From contig NZ_CP059322.2 of the NCBI RefSeq assembly GCF_013694245.2, positions 3,293,001-3,357,000 of the forward strand: 64,000 nt of DNA. Reading direction: 5' to 3'. How positions within the stretch are numbered: the first letter of the stretch is position 1; every line of letters begins with the position of its first letter. The notes under the pieces are model-generated. The model saw only the letters and a program-made list of their open reading frames with translations. It did no database searches and had not been told where the DNA came from. Below are positions 1 through 7,037 of the stretch, one piece after another. The DNA comes from Micromonospora ferruginea (lineage in GTDB: Bacteria; Actinomycetota; Actinomycetes; Mycobacteriales; Micromonosporaceae). The position numbers and the translations under genes were made by a program.

Positions 1-20
1 AGGTCCGCCGAGGAGCACCC

Positions 21-1274
21 GTGGTCACGAACGACCTGCCCGTCGCGCCCACGCTGCCGGCCGCCCACGGCCCGATACGCGGGCGGCTCATCCTGCTCGG
101 GCCGGCGTTCGTGGCCGCGGTGGCCTACGTCGACCCGGGCAACTTCGCCACCAACTCCACCGCCGGCGCGCGCTACGGCTACCTGCTGGTCTGGGTGGTG
201 GTGGCCGCGAACCTCTCCGCCATGCTGGTGCAGACGCTCACCGCCAAGCTCGGCCTGGCCACCGGGCGCAGCCTGCCCGAGCTGTGCCGCGAGCACCTGC
301 CCCGACCACTCAACCGCCTCATGTGGGCGCAGGCCGAACTGGTCGCGATGGCCACCGACCTGGCCGAGGTGATCGGCGGGGCGGTCGCGCTGCGCCTGCT
401 GTTCGGCGTACCGCTGCTGCCGGGTGGCCTGATCGTGGGCGCCGCGGCGTTCGCGGTGCTGGCGCTGCGCGCCCGCGGCTTCCGGACGTTCGAGATCGCC
501 ATCACGGTGCTGCTCGGGGTGATCGTGCTGGCGTTCGCGGTCAACCTGCTCACCGCCCGCCCGGACCTGTCCGCCGCCGCCGGCGGGCTGCTCCCCCGGA
601 CGGCGGGCACCGACAGCATGCTGCTCGCCGCCGGCATCCTCGGCGCGACGGTGATGCCGCACGTGATCTACGTGCACTCGGCGCTCACCCCGAACCGCAT
701 CCCCACCAGCGGGGAGGCCGAACGGCGGGTGGTGGCGAAGGGCCTGCGGGTCGACGTGCTGATCGCGCTCGGCGTCGCCGGGGCGGTCAACCTGGCCATG
801 CTGCTGGTCGCCGCGGCCAGCTTCCACGGCAGCGGCATCCCGGGCACCGACACCCTGGAGGGCGTGCACGCCGGGCTCGCCGGCACGCTCGGCACGGTGG
901 CGGCGGTCGGCTTCGCCGTCGCGCTGCTCCTGTCCGGCCTCGCCTCGACGAGCGTCGGCACGTACGCCGGGGAGGTCATCATGCAGGGCTTCCTGCGCCG
1001 CCGGATCCCGCTGGTGGCGCGCCGGACGGTCACGCTGCTGCCGGCGCTGGCCGTGCTCGCGGTCGGCGTCGACCCGACCCGGGCGCTGGTGCTGTCCCAG
1101 GTGGTGCTGAGCTTCGGCATCCCGTTCGCGCTGGTGCCGGTGGTGACCTTCACCCGCCGCCGGGACCTGATGGGGAGCCTGGTCAATCGTCGGGCCACCA
1201 CCGTCGCCGCGGTGGCCGTCACCGGGCTCGTGGTGGCGCTCAACGCGTTCCTGCTCCGGCAACTGCTCGCCTGA
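21..1274 (+). CDS. mntH: Nramp-family divalent metal (Mn2+/Fe2+) transporter
   Basis: Proton-coupled importer of Mn2+ or Fe2+ in the cytoplasmic membrane. The 417-residue protein is polytopic, with about 11 hydrophobic segments. It carries the Nramp metal-site motifs: DPGN in the first helix (around residue 38) and MPH in the sixth (around residue 212). Length is normal for bacterial MntH. The GTG start is preceded by a purine-rich GGAG about 7 nt upstream. Its stop faces the stop of the siderophore-binding lipoprotein across a strong hairpin, so it is a separate unit from the iron ABC operon although both serve metal supply. Whether Mn2+ or Fe2+ is preferred cannot be read from sequence. Confidence 0.92.
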   Translation: MVTNDLPVAPTLPAAHGPIRGRLILLGPAFVAAVAYVDPGNFATNSTAGARYGYLLVWVVVAANLSAMLVQTLTAKLGLATGRSLPELCREHLPRPLNRLMWAQAELVAMATDLAEVIGGAVALRLLFGVPLLPGGLIVGAAAFAVLALRARGFRTFEIAITVLLGVIVLAFAVNLLTARPDLSAAAGGLLPRTAGTDSMLLAAGILGATVMPHVIYVHSALTPNRIPTSGEAERRVVAKGLRVDVLIALGVAGAVNLAMLLVAAASFHGSGIPGTDTLEGVHAGLAGTLGTVAAVGFAVALLLSGLASTSVGTYAGEVIMQGFLRRRIPLVARRTVTLLPALAVLAVGVDPTRALVLSQVVLSFGIPFALVPVVTFTRRRDLMGSLVNRRATTVAAVAVTGLVVALNAFLLRQLLA

Positions 1275-1279
1275 GCGCG

Positions 1280-1318
1280 CCCGCGCCCGCCCGGTCGCGG
1301 GGACCGGACGGGCGCGGG
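1280..1318. terminator. Bidirectional GC hairpin between convergent genes
   Basis: CCCGCGCCCG (1280-1289) pairs with CGGGCGCGGG (1309-1318), and the stem continues inside with CCGGTC/GACCGG after one mismatch. There is no U-tract, as is usual for actinobacterial terminators. It lies between two convergent stop codons. Confidence 0.7.
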
Positions 1319-1332
1319 GACGGCGCGACGGC

Positions 1333-2277
1333 TCAGGCGGCCAGGTACTTCGCCAGGTCGTCGAGGATCTTGTTGGCGGCGCCGACGCCGATGCCGGTCA
1401 TCCACACCTCGTCGGAGACCACGTGCGCCTTGCCCGCCTTGACCGCGGACAGGCCCTGCCACAGGCTGCCGGTGGTGACCTTCGCCTGCTCGGCGGCGGC
1501 CTTCTCGCCGTACGCGGTCACGAACACCACGTCGCCGTCGACCTCGTTGACCCGCTCGGCGCTGACCAGGTCGAAGCGCTTGTCCTCCTTGCCCTCCAGG
1601 CGCTGCCGCTCCGGGCGACCCAGGCCGGTGTCACCGACCACGATGCCGGAGAACGAGTCCGGGCCGTACACCCGGATGTTGCCCGGGATGAAGCGCACGA
1701 TGGAGATCTTCCGGGCGTCCGCGTCGCCGAGCTTCGCGCCGAAGTCCTTCGCCCGCTTCTCGTACGCGGCCAGCAGGTCCTTGGCCTGCTGCTCCTTGCC
1801 GAGCGCCGCGCCGTCGAGGAGGAAGTTCTCCTTCCAGGTGACGCCGACCTTCTCGGTGAACACGGTCGGCGCGATGGCGGACAGCTCGTCGTAGAACTTC
1901 TCCTGGCGGAACTTGCTGCCGAGGATCAGGTCCGGCTTGAGCGCGTTGATCGCCTCCAGGTCCGGCTCGGTGAGCACGCCGACCTCGGTGATGCCGGCGA
2001 GCTTGTCCGCGCCGAAGTAGGTGGGCCAGCTCTTCGCCTCACCGGCGGTGGCCGCGCCGACCGGGGTGACGCCCAGCGACAGCGCGGTGTCGATCTTGTC
2101 GGTGTCGAGCACCACCACGCGCTTGGGCTCGGCGGGCACCTTGGTGGCGCCCATGGCGTGGGTGATCTCCCGGGTCTGCCCGGCGCCGGCGTCGGCGACC
2201 GGGTCGCTCTCCCCGCAGGCGGTGAGCCCGACGCCGAGGGCGAGGGCGGTGGTGAGTACGGCGGCGAGGCGACGCAT
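1333..2277 (-). CDS. Fe3+-siderophore ABC transporter substrate-binding lipoprotein
   Basis: Captures ferric-siderophore outside the membrane and hands it to the FecCD permeases. The 314-residue protein has an N-terminal lipoprotein signal ending in the lipobox LTAC (Cys21). A periplasmic-binding-protein type 2 fold of the FepB/FecB family follows; the RVVVLDTDKIDTALSLGV stretch (about residues 53-70) is typical of its first strand and helix. An upstream in-frame extension overlaps the ATPase gene and is not real. The ATG at 2277 follows an AAAGGAA ribosome-binding site and begins a canonical signal sequence. It is the last gene of a four-gene leftward operon, 38 nt after the ATPase. The siderophore bound is unknown. 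Confidence 0.93.
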   Translation of the reverse strand: MRRLAAVLTTALALGVGLTACGESDPVADAGAGQTREITHAMGATKVPAEPKRVVVLDTDKIDTALSLGVTPVGAATAGEAKSWPTYFGADKLAGITEVGVLTEPDLEAINALKPDLILGSKFRQEKFYDELSAIAPTVFTEKVGVTWKENFLLDGAALGKEQQAKDLLAAYEKRAKDFGAKLGDADARKISIVRFIPGNIRVYGPDSFSGIVVGDTGLGRPERQRLEGKEDKRFDLVSAERVNEVDGDVVFVTAYGEKAAAEQAKVTTGSLWQGLSAVKAGKAHVVSDEVWMTGIGVGAANKILDDLAKYLAA

Positions 2278-2315
2278 CAGGTTCCTTTCCGTGGTGCGGG
2301 TGTCAGCCGGCGCGC

Positions 2316-3158
2316 TCAGGCGTCGCCGACGGGGGCGCCGACCGGGGCCGGCGTGCCGGCCGGAGCGGCCGAGGTCTGGGTGCGGGCGGGGACCACCAGC
2401 GGGGCCCCGGTGACCGGGCAGGGCACGACCACGCAGTCGAGCCCGAAGACGTCGCGGACCAGGTCGGCGGTGAGGATCTCGCGCGGCGGGCCGGCGGCGA
2501 CCACCGCGCCGTCGCGCATGGCGACCAGGTGGTCGGCGTACCGGGCGGCCTGGTTGAGGTCGTGCAGCACGGCCACCACGGTCCGGCCCCGCTCGGCGCG
2601 CAGCCGGTGCAGCAGGTCCAGCACCTCCACCTGGTGGGCCAGGTCGAGGAAGGTGGTCGGCTCGTCGAGCAGCAACGCGTCGGTGTCCTGGGCGAGGGTC
2701 ATCGCGATCCACACCCGCTGGCGCTGGCCGCCGGAGAGCGTGTCCACCGCGCGGTCGGCCAGCCCGGTCACGTCGGCCAGCCGCATCGCCTCGTCGACCG
2801 CCCGGCCGTCCTCGGCCGACCACTGCCGCCACCACCGCTGGTAGGGCTGCCGGCCGCGCCCCACCAGGTCGGCCACGGTGATCCCCTCGGGCACCAGCGG
2901 GCTCTGCGGCAGCACGCCGACCCGCCGGGCCACGTCCCGGGTGGGCAGGTCGCGGATCTGCGCGCCGTCGAGCAGCACCGCGCCGCGGCGCGGGGTGAGC
3001 AGCCGGGCCATGGTGCGCAGCAGCGTCGACTTGCCGCACGCGTTGGGGCCGACGATCACGGTGAACGCGTCGGCCGGCAGGTCGAGTTCCAACCCGTCCA
3101 GCACGGTCCGGCCCTCGTAGCCGACGACCAGGTCGCGGGTGGACAGCAGCGCGGTCAC
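2316..3158 (-). CDS. Iron-siderophore ABC transporter ATP-binding protein (FepC/FecE type)
   Basis: Cytoplasmic ATPase that powers ferric-siderophore import. Visible in order in the 280-residue protein: Walker A GPNACGKST (about residue 37; Ala replaces the usual Gly in GPNGCGKST), signature LSGGQRQRVW (about residue 142), Walker B ALLLDEPTTFLD, and the switch histidine in VLHDLNQA. The GTG start overlaps the stop of the upstream permease as GTGA, which implies translational coupling and argues against a longer N-terminus. The last 25 or so residues are Ala/Pro/Thr-rich and not part of the ATPase fold. Confidence 0.94.
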   Translation of the reverse strand: MTALLSTRDLVVGYEGRTVLDGLELDLPADAFTVIVGPNACGKSTLLRTMARLLTPRRGAVLLDGAQIRDLPTRDVARRVGVLPQSPLVPEGITVADLVGRGRQPYQRWWRQWSAEDGRAVDEAMRLADVTGLADRAVDTLSGGQRQRVWIAMTLAQDTDALLLDEPTTFLDLAHQVEVLDLLHRLRAERGRTVVAVLHDLNQAARYADHLVAMRDGAVVAAGPPREILTADLVRDVFGLDCVVVPCPVTGAPLVVPARTQTSAAPAGTPAPVGAPVGDA

Positions 3159-4156
3159 GACCGCCTCCCTCGGGTGCGCAGCAGCACGAAGATCAGGTAC
3201 GGGCCGCCGATGGCCGCGGTCAGCACGCCGGCCGGCAGTTGGGTGGGGGCGAACAGCCGGCGTCCGGCCAGGTCGGCGAGCACCAGCAGCAGCGCGCCCA
3301 GCAGCGCGGCGCAGAGCATCGGCGGACGCTCGGCGCGGACCAGCCGGCGGGCCACCTGCGGGGCGACGAGCGCCACGAAGTCCACCGCGCCGACCTGGGC
3401 GGTGACCGCGGCGGCGGCGAGCACGCCGGTGCCGGCCAGGCCGATCCGGCGGGCCACCGGGCGCAGCCCGATCCCCCGGGCGGTGTCGTCGTCCAGGGCC
3501 GAGCCGCGCAGCGCCCAGCCGGCCCAGAGCAGCACCGGCAGCAGCGCGGCGAGCGTGCCGGCGATCCACGCCGCCTCGGTCCAGCCCTTGCCGGCGAGCG
3601 TGCCGATCAGCCAGAGCTGGGCGCGCAGGCCGTCGATGGGGTCGGCGGTCAGCATGACCACCTCGATCAGCGCCCGGAACGCGAACGCCACCGCGACGCC
3701 GGCCAGCACGAATCGCTGGGCGGCCAGGCCGTGCCGGGCGCCGAGCGCGAACACCAGCACGGCCGCGGCCAGGCCGCCGAGCAGCGCCGCCGGTGCCACC
3801 AGCACCGCCGCGGCGCCGCTGGTCAGTGCGATGGTGGCGGCCAGCCCGGCGCCCTGGGTGACGCCGATGACGTCGGGGCTGGCCAGCGGGTTGCGGGCCA
3901 CGCTCTGGATCAGCGTGCCGGCCACGCCGAAGGCCGCCCCGGCCAGCGCCGCCAGCACCGCGCGGGGCAGCCGCAGGTCGCGCACCACGAGGTCGTACGG
4001 CGTGCCCGCCCCCGACAGCGACCGCAGCACGTCACCCGGCGCCACGTACGGCGTCCCCAGCGACAGGCTGAGCACCACCGCCCCGAGAAGAAGCACCAGC
4101 AGCACCCCCGCCACAACAACCGCCCGCCACCGGAACGGCACCGCCACCGCCCCCAC
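3155..4156 (-). CDS. FecCD-family iron-siderophore ABC permease (second subunit)
   Basis: Polytopic subunit of the siderophore importer, 333 residues with about nine or ten membrane helices. The family coupling region is seen around RNPLASPDVIGVTQGAGLAA (about residues 85-105). It pairs with the permease at 4311-5357 to form the heterodimeric channel. Its stop overlaps the ATPase start by 4 nt. The GTG start sits downstream of an unusual 154-nt gap that interrupts an otherwise tight operon and holds a large palindrome and a G-run array. Start choice is uncertain because the N-terminal region lacks a clear Shine-Dalgarno sequence. Confidence 0.9.
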   Translation of the reverse strand: MGAVAVPFRWRAVVVAGVLLVLLLGAVVLSLSLGTPYVAPGDVLRSLSGAGTPYDLVVRDLRLPRAVLAALAGAAFGVAGTLIQSVARNPLASPDVIGVTQGAGLAATIALTSGAAAVLVAPAALLGGLAAAVLVFALGARHGLAAQRFVLAGVAVAFAFRALIEVVMLTADPIDGLRAQLWLIGTLAGKGWTEAAWIAGTLAALLPVLLWAGWALRGSALDDDTARGIGLRPVARRIGLAGTGVLAAAAVTAQVGAVDFVALVAPQVARRLVRAERPPMLCAALLGALLLVLADLAGRRLFAPTQLPAGVLTAAIGGPYLIFVLLRTRGRRS

Positions 4157-4196
4157 GCGCAGCAGCGCCTTCCCCGCCGGCGCCCCACCCCGCTCC

Positions 4197-4270
4197 CCGC
4201 GATCTTGCAGTTTCGGCCCCGGAACGCGCCACTTGTCCGCTTTGCCGGGGCAGTAACTGCAAGATCGCGG
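4197..4270. repeat. Long intergenic palindrome (GATCTTGCA family, copy 1)
   Basis: Perfect 16-bp arms CCGCGATCTTGCAGTT (4197-4212) and its complement (4255-4270) enclose a 42-nt loop. The loop holds a second inverted repeat, GCCCCGG (4216-4222) with CCGGGGC (4245-4251). Flanks are C-rich on the left and G-rich on the right. A sibling with the same architecture and a shared loop segment TTTGCCGGGGCA lies at 11086-11160. It sits between two genes of one operon, so it is unlikely to be only a terminator; a dispersed palindromic element is the best description. Confidence 0.85.
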
Positions 4271-4310
4271 GGGTGGGGCGGGGGTGGGGGTGGGGTGGGG
4301 GTGGGGGTGG
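4269..4310 (+). other. G-run array with G-quadruplex potential
   Basis: Seven or more runs of four or five guanines separated by single T or C bases on the plus strand, directly after the palindrome and ending at the stop codon of the permease at 4311. The transcript of the leftward operon is C-rich here, so any quadruplex would form in the non-template DNA strand rather than in mRNA. Confidence 0.7.
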
Positions 4311-5357
4311 TCATGAGGTGAGGACCTTGGCTCGGCGGACCAGGACGGCCAGCAGGGGGGCGCCCAGCAGGGCGGTGACGATGCCGGCGGGGATCTCGCC
4401 GGGCGGGGCGACCAGGCGGCCGGTCACGTCGGCGGCGAGCACCAGCGCGGGACCGAGCAGCGCGGCGACCAGCAGCGTCCAGCGGTGGTCCGCGCCGACC
4501 AGCGCCCGGGCCAGGTGCGGCACGGCCAGCCCGACGAACGCGATCGGGCCGGCGGCGGCCACCGCGGCGCCGGTGAGCAGCACGCCCCCGCCGCCGGCGG
4601 CCAGCCGGACCAGGGCGACCCGGTGTCCCAGCCCGCGGGCCACGTCGTCGCCCAGGGCGAGCGCGTCCAGGCCCCGGGCGGCAAGCGCGGCGAGCAGCAC
4701 CCCGGCCAGCACGAACGGGAGCACCTGCCCGGCCACGCCGACGTCCCGGCCGGTCAGCCCGCCGACCACCCAGAAGCGGTACTCCTCGAAGGTGCGCGCG
4801 TCGATGCTGAGCAGCGCGTACACGATCGCGCCGAGACCGGCGTCGAGGGCGGCGCCGACCAGCGCGAGGGTGACCGGGCTGGCGCCGTCGCGGGTGCGGT
4901 TGGCGACGGCGAAGACCAGCAGCCCGGCGAGGAGCGCCCCGGCGATGCCGAACCAGACGTACCCGGCGAGCGTGCTCACCCCGAACACCGCGATGGCCAG
5001 CACCACGCCGAAGGACGCGCCGGCGCTGACGCCGAGGATGCGCGGCTCCGCCAGCGGGTTGCGGGTGACCGCTTGGAACAGCACCCCGGCCAACGCCAGC
5101 GCGAGACCGACGACCAGCCCGAGGGCGGTACGCGGCACCCGCAGCTCGCGGACCACGGTGGTGGCGTCGCCGGCGTCCGGGGCCACCAGCGCGCGCCAGA
5201 CCTCGTCGACCGGGAGGTGGCGGCTGCCGAGCGCCAGGCTGGCCAGCAGCGCGAGCACGAGCAGGAGCGCCGCCGCCACGGTGACCGCCACGCGGCGGGG
5301 GGCGCCGCGTCGGGCGGGTGCGTCGGCCGGGGCGGGCCGGACGGCGACGGTGGTCAC
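4311..5357 (-). CDS. FecCD-family iron-siderophore ABC permease (first subunit)
   Basis: First gene of the iron-siderophore operon. The 348-residue polytopic protein has an Arg/Pro-rich cytoplasmic N-terminus (about 25 residues), then about nine or ten hydrophobic segments. The FecCD signature RNPLAEPRILGVSAGASFGV (about residues 105-125) is close to that of its partner permease. The GTG start has a GGAAGG ribosome-binding site about 10 nt upstream. The start lies just downstream of a double iron box, so iron repression through a DtxR/IdeR-type regulator is the obvious control. Confidence 0.93.
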   Translation of the reverse strand: MTTVAVRPAPADAPARRGAPRRVAVTVAAALLLVLALLASLALGSRHLPVDEVWRALVAPDAGDATTVVRELRVPRTALGLVVGLALALAGVLFQAVTRNPLAEPRILGVSAGASFGVVLAIAVFGVSTLAGYVWFGIAGALLAGLLVFAVANRTRDGASPVTLALVGAALDAGLGAIVYALLSIDARTFEEYRFWVVGGLTGRDVGVAGQVLPFVLAGVLLAALAARGLDALALGDDVARGLGHRVALVRLAAGGGGVLLTGAAVAAAGPIAFVGLAVPHLARALVGADHRWTLLVAALLGPALVLAADVTGRLVAPPGEIPAGIVTALLGAPLLAVLVRRAKVLTS

Positions 5358-5376
5358 GGGGGTGTACGCCTTCCGA

Positions 5377-5419
5377 TTAGGTTCGCCTTACCTTAACTGA
5401 CCAGGTAAGGCGAACCTAA
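5377..5419. promoter_or_regulatory. Double DtxR/IdeR-type iron box forming a 43-bp palindrome
   Basis: TTAGGTTCGCCTTACCTTA at 5377-5395 matches the DtxR/IdeR consensus TTAGGTTAGSCTAACCTAA at 16 of 19 positions. The same 17-mer, TTAGGTTCGCCTTACCT, occurs inverted on the minus strand at 5419-5403. The whole block is a perfect 17-bp inverted repeat with a 9-nt spacer. It lies between the divergent siderophore operon and the MerR-type gene and can serve both. The consensus is established knowledge; repression here is inferred. Confidence 0.88.
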
Positions 5420-5476
5420 CTCGGCATTGTCGATGGGCTTGCGCCTCCACCGGGGGGAGGCGGGAGGGTGGGCGGC

Positions 5477-6409
5477 ATGGACGGTGACGAGCGTTACGAG
5501 ATCGGCGAGTTGGCCCGGCGGACCGGCGTGCCGGTGAAGACCATCCGCTTCTGGTCCGACCGGGGCATCGTGCCGCCCACCGACCGTGGTCCGACCGGTC
5601 ACCGTCGCTGGGCCCCGGCGGCGGTGGCCCGGGTCGACCTGGTGCGCACGCTGCGCGAGCTGGGCGTGGACCTGGCCACGGTGCGCCGGGTGGTGGCGCT
5701 GGAGGTCACCCTGCCGCAGGTGGCCGCGACGCACGCGGACGCGCTGGCCGCCCAGATCCGGGTGCTGCGGTCGCGCCGCGCGGCCCTGACCCTGATCGCC
5801 CGGCGCGGGTCCACCCCGGCCCAGGCCGAGCTGCTGCACCGGCTGGCCGGCCTGGCCGCGCGGGAGCGCCGGCGGCTGGTCAGCGAGTTCCTCGACGCCA
5901 CCTTTGCCGGCCTCGCCGACCCCGGGTTCGCGGGCATCCGCCGCTCACTCACCCCGGACCTGCCCGACGACGCCGACGACCACCGGATCGAGGCGTGGGT
6001 GGAACTGGCCGAGCTGGCGCTGGACCCGGGCTTCCGGGCCGACCTGCGCCGGCTCGCCGAGCAACACGCGGCCGACCGGGAGGGCGTCGCGGGCGTACGC
6101 CGGGACGCGGTCGCCCTGGTCCGGGCGGAGGTGGCCCCGGCGCTGGCCGGCGGCGTGGACCCGGTCTCGCCCCGCGCCGATCCGGTCCTGGCCCGGGCCA
6201 CGGCCCGCTACGCCGGGCTGTGCGGCCGGCCGGACGACGCCGGGCTGCGGCGGCGGCTGCTCGACCGGCTGGAGGCGGCGCACGATCCCCGGCGGGAGCG
6301 GTACGAGCACCTGCTCGGCGTGGTGAACGGGTGGCCGCCGGTCGAGAGCCTGGCGCCGGTGCTGGACTGGGCGATCCGGGCGTTGCGCGCCCGACCGGCC
6401 GGCGGGTGA
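5477..6409 (+). CDS. MerR-family transcriptional regulator
   Basis: DNA-binding regulator of 310 residues. The N-terminal MerR winged helix-turn-helix is clear: YEIGELARRTGVPVKTIRFW (about residues 7-26), then a wing with GHRRW and a second helix pair ending near residue 75. The remaining 230 residues are helical, Leu/Arg/Ala-rich and contain no metal-binding cysteines, so a small-molecule or protein signal is more likely than a metal. ATG at 5477 has GGGAGG 8 nt upstream; GTG at 5468 is an alternative. It is transcribed away from the iron operon across the double iron box, so iron-dependent expression is plausible. Confidence 0.85.
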   Translation: MDGDERYEIGELARRTGVPVKTIRFWSDRGIVPPTDRGPTGHRRWAPAAVARVDLVRTLRELGVDLATVRRVVALEVTLPQVAATHADALAAQIRVLRSRRAALTLIARRGSTPAQAELLHRLAGLAARERRRLVSEFLDATFAGLADPGFAGIRRSLTPDLPDDADDHRIEAWVELAELALDPGFRADLRRLAEQHAADREGVAGVRRDAVALVRAEVAPALAGGVDPVSPRADPVLARATARYAGLCGRPDDAGLRRRLLDRLEAAHDPRRERYEHLLGVVNGWPPVESLAPVLDWAIRALRARPAGG

Positions 6410-6437
6410 CGTGGGAAAGCGGCCGTCAGGCCCGGCG

Positions 6438-6911
6438 TCAGTCCTCCGCCGACAGGCGGCTGCCCGGCACCACCGGCTGCGGCCACACCCCGGTACGCGG
6501 GCCGGCCGGCACCTCGACCTGGTGGTCCGACCAGACGTACGTCTCCGGCAGCAGGTCGGACACCGGCACCGCGCGCAACCCGTCCGGCGGCCCGACGATC
6601 ACCCGGATGGACGGGAAGTAGTCGAGCAGCACCTGGCGGCAGCGCCCGCACGGCGGGATGACCCCCCGGCCCCGGTCCCCCACCGCGACGATCGCCTCCA
6701 GCTCCCCGGCGCCCTGGGTGGCGGCCGCGCCGAGCGCCACCACCTCGGCGCACGGGCCGCCGGTGAAGTGGTAGACGTTCACGCCGCTGAACACCCGCCC
6801 GTCGGTGCTGCGCACGGCGGCGGCGACGGTGTGGTTGTCGCTGCGACAGCGGAGCTTGGCGACGGCGGTGGCGGCCTGCACGAGCGCCCGGTCGGTGTCC
6901 CGCATGATCAT
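6438..6911 (-). CDS. Blasticidin-S-deaminase-like cytidine deaminase
   Basis: Zinc-dependent deaminase of 157 residues. The zinc and proton-shuttle signature is C-A-E (Cys54, Glu56) with PCGRC (Cys88, Cys91). These numbers are the same as I recall for fungal blasticidin S deaminase, and VNVYHFTGGPCAE and PCGRCRQVLLD are also shared with it rather than with ordinary cytidine deaminases. It likely deaminates cytidine or a cytosine-nucleoside antibiotic. ATG at 6911 follows GAGGA by 5 nt; a second ATG lies six bases on. The C-terminal 25 residues extend past the usual fold. It converges with the MerR-type gene and diverges from hrpA. Drug detoxification is an inference. Confidence 0.85.
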   Translation of the reverse strand: MIMRDTDRALVQAATAVAKLRCRSDNHTVAAAVRSTDGRVFSGVNVYHFTGGPCAEVVALGAAATQGAGELEAIVAVGDRGRGVIPPCGRCRQVLLDYFPSIRVIVGPPDGLRAVPVSDLLPETYVWSDHQVEVPAGPRTGVWPQPVVPGSRLSAED

Positions 6912-7037
6912 CCCCGTCCTCGTCGACCTCGTCGGCGGCAACTTTATCCGCGTCGGACGCGCCGGCAGCGGACGGCACGCCAGCGGGCGGTAACCCGGGG
7001 GCGGTCCGCCGCGCGGCTGCCTATCCTTGGCGACGAC

